Origin: Hungateiclostridiaceae bacterium UBA3922
Lineage (GTDB): Bacteria > Bacillota > Clostridia > Acetivibrionales > DTU013
Direction of reading: 5' to 3'
Length of the DNA stretch: 18,185 bases
Assembly (NCBI GenBank): GCA_002386045.1
Contig: DGEQ01000117.1
Span: 1,071-19,255 of the forward strand
Positions 13,718 through 18,185 of this stretch are shown piece after piece. The notes beneath the pieces are model-generated. The model did not search any database. It saw nothing but the letters and a program-made list of their open reading frames with translations, and was not told the DNA's origin. The position numbers and the translations under genes are program-made. The stretch's first letter is position 1, and each line of letters opens with the position of its first letter.

Positions 13718-16700
13718 ATGCTGAACTTTATCGAGCCGCTGCTTGAACTGGAGGAATACAACCGGTTACTGGCCGCTGTCCGGGACCGCTTGCGTCCGGT
13801 CAGCGTCATCGGGCCTTCTGAATCACAGAAGGCTCATATTTCGTATGCCCTTTGCCGGCATTGCGGCAAAAAGGGTGTTTTTGTCGCGTTCAATGAAATG
13901 CAGGCCAGGAGGCTGTTTGAAGACTTCTCTTTCTTTCTTGGCGAAGAAGTGGTCTTTTTCCCCGCAAAGGAAATCATGCTTTACGATGTCGAGGCCAAAA
14001 GCTACGACACGGTATACCAGAGGCTGTCTGCCCTGGACAGGATAAGCCGGGGGGATTACAGTTTCGTGGTCACTTCCGTCGAGGCCGTTTCCCACAAGCT
14101 GCTCCATCCCGGCAAACTCCTGCGCAATGTAATAACTGTCGATGACCACGGACGGCTGGATCCCGGGGAACTAGTCCGCACGCTGGTGGTTTCCGCGTAC
14201 GAACGGGTGGAATTCGTCGAGAAGAGAGGCCAGTTCGCGGTAAGGGGCGGGATCGTGGACATTTTCCCGATCGATGCCGACAATCCTGTCAGGATCGAAT
14301 TTTTCGGTGACGAAATAGATTCGTTGAGATGGTTCGACGTGAATACCCAGAGGTCCGTCGGCCATGCTGAAAGCGTCAGGATCCTTCCGGCGCGCGAGCT
14401 GGTGTTCGACGATGCCGGCCGGGAAGCGGTCATCAGGGCTGTGAAGAGAGACGCCGAAAAAGCGGGCAAAAGGAACCCGGAGCTGGCGCGCAAAATAAAC
14501 GAGGACATGGAACGGCTCGGAGAATCCTGGTATTTCCCCGGTATCGACAGGTACATCCCGTATATTATCGACGAGCCATGTTCGCTGGCGGATTACCTGG
14601 GAGACGACGCCATCATATTCATGGATGAGCCGTCAAGGCAGCAGCAGCGCATCGAGAACCTGCTGCTCGAGCATGAAGAGATGTGTAAAGCCCTGATCGA
14701 AAAGGGCAGCCTTCTTCCGGGGTGCACCGGCATGTTTTTCGACTACGGATCGATATCCTCGGCCGTATCGGCCAGAAAACCCGTATATATGAACACCGTC
14801 AGTGCCGACGCCATATCTGCGAAGGGATCGCTGCAATACAGCATCCCGTGCAGGATCATCGGATCGTTCCGGGGAAGCATGGATTTGCTTGCAGAGAACC
14901 TTTCTGCATGGAAACGCGGCAAAAGCAGGGTGCTGCTGCTCTCGGGCACCAGGGGGCGCGGGGAGCGTCTGAGAGACTCGCTTTCAGAAAACGGGATCGA
15001 TTCTGTCTACATGGACGAAGTCTCAAGGCCGGTCCTGCCCGGGGAGGTCGTCATTACCCGCGGCAGCCTGCATAAAGGATTTGAATACCCGACCATAGGA
15101 TTCGTCGCTATAAGCGATGACGAGATATTCGGCCGGGACCGCAGGAAACCGGCAAAAAGCCGGGGTAGATACCAGGGGCGGCCGATAAGCGTATTTACCG
15201 ACCTGGCGGTGGGTGATTACGTCGTACACCAGACCCACGGGATAGGCCAGTATGTCGGACTGGAAAAGCTGACCGTGGAGGGTGTCAAAAAAGATTATCT
15301 GAAAATCAGGTACCAGGACGGGGCATTCCTTTACATCCCAACGAACCAGATGGACCTGGTACAGAAATACATAGGGACAGAGGGAAAGCAGCCAAAAATC
15401 AACAAGCTCGGAGGTTCCGACTGGCTCAGGACCAGGACCAGGGTAAAGGAATCACTGAGAAAGCTGGCCGAAGAGCTCATTAAACTGTATGCGCAGCGCG
15501 CAGCGCTGAAAGGTTTCCAATACTCGAAGGATACCGTCTGGCAGAAACAGTTTGAAGAGCAGTTCCCGTACGAGGAGACCGAGGACCAGCTTCGGTGCAT
15601 CGAGGAGATAAAGCGTGACATGGAGTCCGGAAAGGTCATGGACAGGCTCCTTTGCGGAGACGTGGGGTTCGGCAAGACCGAAGTGGCACTGCGTGCCGTC
15701 TTCAAGGCAGTGATGGACGGCAGGCAGGTGGCCTGGCTGGTTCCGACGACCGTGCTCGCGCAGCAGCATTACAGCAACTTCCTCGAAAGGATGAAGGATT
15801 TCCCCGTTACCGTCGAAATGCTGAGCCGTTTCAGGAGCCGGGCAGAGCAAAGGCGGATACTCAGGGACGTGAAGTCCGGGAATGTCGACGTGCTGGTCGG
15901 GACGCACCGCCTGCTCCAGAAGGATATCCAGTTCAGGGACCTCGGCCTCTTGGTCATCGATGAAGAGCAGCGGTTCGGCGTTTCCCACAAGGAGCGCCTG
16001 AAGAACCTCTCCCCGGAGATCGATGTGCTGACCCTGACGGCGACGCCGATACCGAGGACGCTGCACATGTCGCTGACCGGGATAAGGGACATCAGCGTCA
16101 TCGAAGATCCGCCGGAAGAGCGTTATCCGGTCCAGACCTATGTGATGGAATACAACAGGGACGTCATAAGGGATGCTATCACAAGGGAGCTTGCCAGGCA
16201 GGGACAGGTATTCTACCTGTACAACAGGGTCAGGACGATCGAAGCCAAGGCCGCGGAGGTCCAGGCCATGGTGCCGGATGCAAGGGTGGGCGTCGCCCAC
16301 GGACAGATGGACGAGGCACAGCTCGAAGACATAATGATAAGCTTTCTGAAAGGGGAACTCGACATACTGGTCTGCACGACCATAATCGAGTCCGGCCTTG
16401 ACATGCCCAACGTGAATACGATCATCGTCGAGGATGCCGACAGGATGGGGCTTGCCCAGCTGTACCAGCTCAGGGGCAGGGTGGGCCGCTCCAACAGGCT
16501 TGCCTATGCTTATATCACTTACAGGAAGGACAGGGTCATTTCGGAAGTGGCCGAAAAGAGGCTGCAGGCGATAAAGGAATTCACCGAACTTGGTTCCGGG
16601 TTCAGGATAGCGATGAGGGACATGGAGATCCGCGGCGCAGGAAACCTGCTGGGACCTGAACAGCACGGGCACATGGAAGCCGTCGGCTACGAAATGTACT

Positions 16701-17215
16701 GCCGGCTCCTCGAAGAGGCGGTCAGGGAACTCAGGGGCGAACCCGCCAGGAAGGAAGACATGGAAGTCACTATCGATATCAACATCGATGCATACATCGA
16801 TGATTCATATATCGGGAACGAGAGCAGGAAGATCGAGATGTACAGGAAGATCGCAGCAATAAACGATAATAATGACGTGATCGACATCGAAGATGAACTG
16901 ATCGACAGGTACGGCGATATACCGGGACCCGTAAGGAACCTGATCAAAGTGGCTTACATAAAGGCGCTTGCCAGGTCGCTGGGCATCTCGGCCGTGACTG
17001 AGAAGAAGGATTCGGTCATCTTTACCTTTGCCGACAGCAAAAAGATCGATTTCCGGGCGATCGCGAAGACAGCCGAAAAATACAGGAGGCAACTGCTCTT
17101 CAGTGCTGGAGCCTCTCCGCACCTCGTGTATAAAAAACCGCAGGTCAGCGGGGAAAAACTGGCCGACAATATTAAAATTTTGTTACAGGACTTAAAAAGC
17201 TATGATACAGGCTGA
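13718..17215 (+). CDS. mfd: Transcription-repair coupling factor Mfd
   Basis: This 1165-residue protein has the full Mfd architecture. The UvrB-homology module includes FFPAKEIMLYDVEAKS, FVEKRGQFAVRGGIVDIFP and VRIEFFGDEIDSLRWFD within about residues 1-260. The RNA polymerase interaction domain begins at about 498 with VGDYVVHQTHGIGQYVGLEKL. The RecG-like translocase carries Walker A GDVGFGKT (647-654), the DEEQ box (748-751) followed by RFGVSHKE, TLTATPIPRTLHMS, and LRGRVGRS at about 918-925. The C-terminal domain with DIPGPVRNL follows. Mfd removes stalled RNA polymerase and recruits UvrA for transcription-coupled repair. The ATG at 13718 lies 5 bases after the pth stop; its binding site (GGCGGGA) is weak, so translation may depend on coupling. 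Confidence 0.98.
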   Translation: MLNFIEPLLELEEYNRLLAAVRDRLRPVSVIGPSESQKAHISYALCRHCGKKGVFVAFNEMQARRLFEDFSFFLGEEVVFFPAKEIMLYDVEAKSYDTVYQRLSALDRISRGDYSFVVTSVEAVSHKLLHPGKLLRNVITVDDHGRLDPGELVRTLVVSAYERVEFVEKRGQFAVRGGIVDIFPIDADNPVRIEFFGDEIDSLRWFDVNTQRSVGHAESVRILPARELVFDDAGREAVIRAVKRDAEKAGKRNPELARKINEDMERLGESWYFPGIDRYIPYIIDEPCSLADYLGDDAIIFMDEPSRQQQRIENLLLEHEEMCKALIEKGSLLPGCTGMFFDYGSISSAVSARKPVYMNTVSADAISAKGSLQYSIPCRIIGSFRGSMDLLAENLSAWKRGKSRVLLLSGTRGRGERLRDSLSENGIDSVYMDEVSRPVLPGEVVITRGSLHKGFEYPTIGFVAISDDEIFGRDRRKPAKSRGRYQGRPISVFTDLAVGDYVVHQTHGIGQYVGLEKLTVEGVKKDYLKIRYQDGAFLYIPTNQMDLVQKYIGTEGKQPKINKLGGSDWLRTRTRVKESLRKLAEELIKLYAQRAALKGFQYSKDTVWQKQFEEQFPYEETEDQLRCIEEIKRDMESGKVMDRLLCGDVGFGKTEVALRAVFKAVMDGRQVAWLVPTTVLAQQHYSNFLERMKDFPVTVEMLSRFRSRAEQRRILRDVKSGNVDVLVGTHRLLQKDIQFRDLGLLVIDEEQRFGVSHKERLKNLSPEIDVLTLTATPIPRTLHMSLTGIRDISVIEDPPEERYPVQTYVMEYNRDVIRDAITRELARQGQVFYLYNRVRTIEAKAAEVQAMVPDARVGVAHGQMDEAQLEDIMISFLKGELDILVCTTIIESGLDMPNVNTIIVEDADRMGLAQLYQLRGRVGRSNRLAYAYITYRKDRVISEVAEKRLQAIKEFTELGSGFRIAMRDMEIRGAGNLLGPEQHGHMEAVGYEMYCRLLEEAVRELRGEPARKEDMEVTIDINIDAYIDDSYIGNESRKIEMYRKIAAINDNNDVIDIEDELIDRYGDIPGPVRNLIKVAYIKALARSLGISAVTEKKDSVIFTFADSKKIDFRAIAKTAEKYRRQLLFSAGASPHLVYKKPQVSGEKLADNIKILLQDLKSYDTG

Positions 17216-17287
17216 TTATCTATTATAATGTAAGTTGACATCAGTACGGCTTTCGCGGACAGAAAGATCGTTTTCCATAATCGTATC

Positions 17288-17294
17288 AGGGGAG
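17288..17294 (+). promoter_or_regulatory. Ribosome binding site deciding the TTG start of the foldase gene
   Basis: AGGGGAG lies 8 bases before the TTG at 17303. The first ATG in the same frame, at 17363, has only a weak site and would leave almost no sequence ahead of the membrane segment. Confidence 0.75.
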
Positions 17295-17302
17295 AGATAA
17301 CT

Positions 17303-18185
17303 TTGGGGAATAACAGGATAAACAAGAGTTCCAGCGGCAGGATCGCTGAAGGGAAAACAGGGATGCCACTGTTTGCAAAGTATGGTCTGATAGCCGCTGC
17401 AATCGTTTTGGTCATTGCTGTCGGACTGGTCATATATTTCAGCACGGCCGCCAGGATAGTAGCGACAGTCGACGGAGAAAAGATAACGGAGGCGGAGTTC
17501 CTGTATTATCTTGACTACCAGAAGCGGATGATGTATAACAGCGCTCAGCAGGCGGATCCGAATATCACCGAGGAGACGTTCTGGAACACGAAGATAGGCG
17601 GCGAGGATCCCATCGAGGTAGCAAAGAGAAAGACTCTCGAAGAACTGAAAAATTTGAAGGTGCAGTATAAGCTGGCCAAAGAGGCAAACGTAAAACTGAC
17701 CAGGGAGGAAAGGAACTGGTTCGACGAGGCGATCAGGCAGCAGATAATCGAACCGTTGGGCGGAGGCAACAGGATCAAGGCAAACAAGGCTTACAAGGAA
17801 CTGTATGGGATGAGCATAGACGATGTCGAAAAAATAGAGGTGCAGGCATATATCGTTGAAAAGTACGCTGCTGCAGAAATAGCCAGGATAACCGAGGCGG
17901 ATATCGAGAAATATTACGCTGAGAACACGGGGCTGTACAAGGCCGACAGGATGTTCAGGTATGACGCCGAGGAGGCCGTGTGGGCCAGGCACATCCTGAT
18001 AAAGGTGGACGAAGATGCTTCGCAGGAAGACTGGGACGCAGCGCTGGAGAAAGCAAAAGAGCTTATAGAGAAACTGAATGCAGGAGAAGATTTCGCAGCC
18101 CTGGCAAGAGAGAATTCGGATGACAGCTCAGCCCAGTGGGGCGGCGATTATTTGTTCGGGAAAGGGAAAATGGTCGAGGAGTTCG
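17303..18185 (+). CDS. Membrane-anchored parvulin-type peptidyl-prolyl isomerase (PrsA/SurA-like), 5' part
   Basis: The frame opens at a TTG with a strong AGGGGAG site and stays open to the window edge, showing 294 residues. A polar Lys/Arg/Ser-rich N-terminus is followed by one hydrophobic segment at about residues 28-46 (GLIAAAIVLVIAVGLVIYF). There is no Cys lipobox, so it is probably an N-terminal membrane anchor rather than a PrsA-type lipoprotein. VATVDGEKITEAEFLYYL begins a SurA/PrsA-like chaperone domain rich in charged helices. The parvulin domain starts at about residue 226 with VWARHILIKV and continues with FAALARENSDDSSAQWGGDY to the edge. Such proteins fold exported proteins outside the membrane. 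The gene follows mfd by 87 bases, as foldase genes commonly do in Clostridia. Confidence 0.88.
   Translation, partial: MGNNRINKSSSGRIAEGKTGMPLFAKYGLIAAAIVLVIAVGLVIYFSTAARIVATVDGEKITEAEFLYYLDYQKRMMYNSAQQADPNITEETFWNTKIGGEDPIEVAKRKTLEELKNLKVQYKLAKEANVKLTREERNWFDEAIRQQIIEPLGGGNRIKANKAYKELYGMSIDDVEKIEVQAYIVEKYAAAEIARITEADIEKYYAENTGLYKADRMFRYDAEEAVWARHILIKVDEDASQEDWDAALEKAKELIEKLNAGEDFAALARENSDDSSAQWGGDYLFGKGKMVEEF

Noticed and set aside
15452..16672. A 406-codon open frame on the minus strand opposite mfd
   Set aside because: It is antisense to the conserved Mfd translocase domain, rich in His/Pro/Arg, and has no domain signature. It is a shadow of codon bias.
17216..17302. Perfect TATAAT (17224-17229) and perfect TTGACA (17235-17240) between mfd and the foldase gene
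   Set aside because: They occur in the wrong order to form one promoter. TATAAT has no matching -35 at 16-18 bases, and TTGACA has no matching -10, so no promoter is called.

Overview
The window reads as a chromosomal segment of a spore-forming Gram-positive bacterium, most likely a member of the Clostridia with mid-range GC. The evidence is gene content and order: murC opposite purR, then spoVG, glmU, prs, pth, mfd and a PrsA-type foldase gene, which is a conserved Bacillus/Clostridium core block. The spoVG promoter matches the sporulation sigma-H consensus. Shine-Dalgarno sites are strong, TTG starts occur, and Arg AGG and Ile ATA codons are frequent. The genus cannot be decided from sequence alone. 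No tRNA, rRNA, CRISPR array, insertion sequence or phage gene was seen.

Layout. Positions 1-2463 (+): the 3' part of an MBOAT O-acyltransferase gene, then an AlgX/AlgJ-like DHHW (SGNH-fold) protein; together they look like a cell-surface polysaccharide O-acetylation pair. Positions 2561-6804 (-): a divergent GreA-family transcription factor, and upstream of it a two-gene operon for a heterodimeric ABC exporter, closed by a good intrinsic terminator. Positions 7005-8135 (+): a YfbR-like HD-domain nucleotidase coupled to fabZ. Positions 8142-9551 (-): murC, convergent with fabZ and divergent from purR. Positions 9764-18185 (+): purR, spoVG, a uridylyltransferase-only glmU, prs, pth, mfd and the start of a membrane-anchored peptidyl-prolyl isomerase gene that runs off the window.

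How the parts connect. Prs makes PRPP, the ligand sensed by PurR-type repressors, so the purine regulator sits close to the source of its signal. GlmU and MurC both serve peptidoglycan precursor synthesis, and FabZ serves fatty-acid synthesis. spoVG has its own sigma-H-type promoter and terminator, so it is insulated from the housekeeping genes; glmU restarts from a strong sigma-A-type promoter.

Most of the window is ordinary core genome, and I did not find an undescribed multi-gene system. The points worth a second look are the GlmU protein without an acetyltransferase domain, the Gre-like factor lacking the Asp of the usual acidic tip, the roughly 130-residue Gly/Gln/Ala-rich insert in the DHHW protein, the pth gene with no conventional start except one inside prs, and the textbook sigma-H promoter of spoVG.
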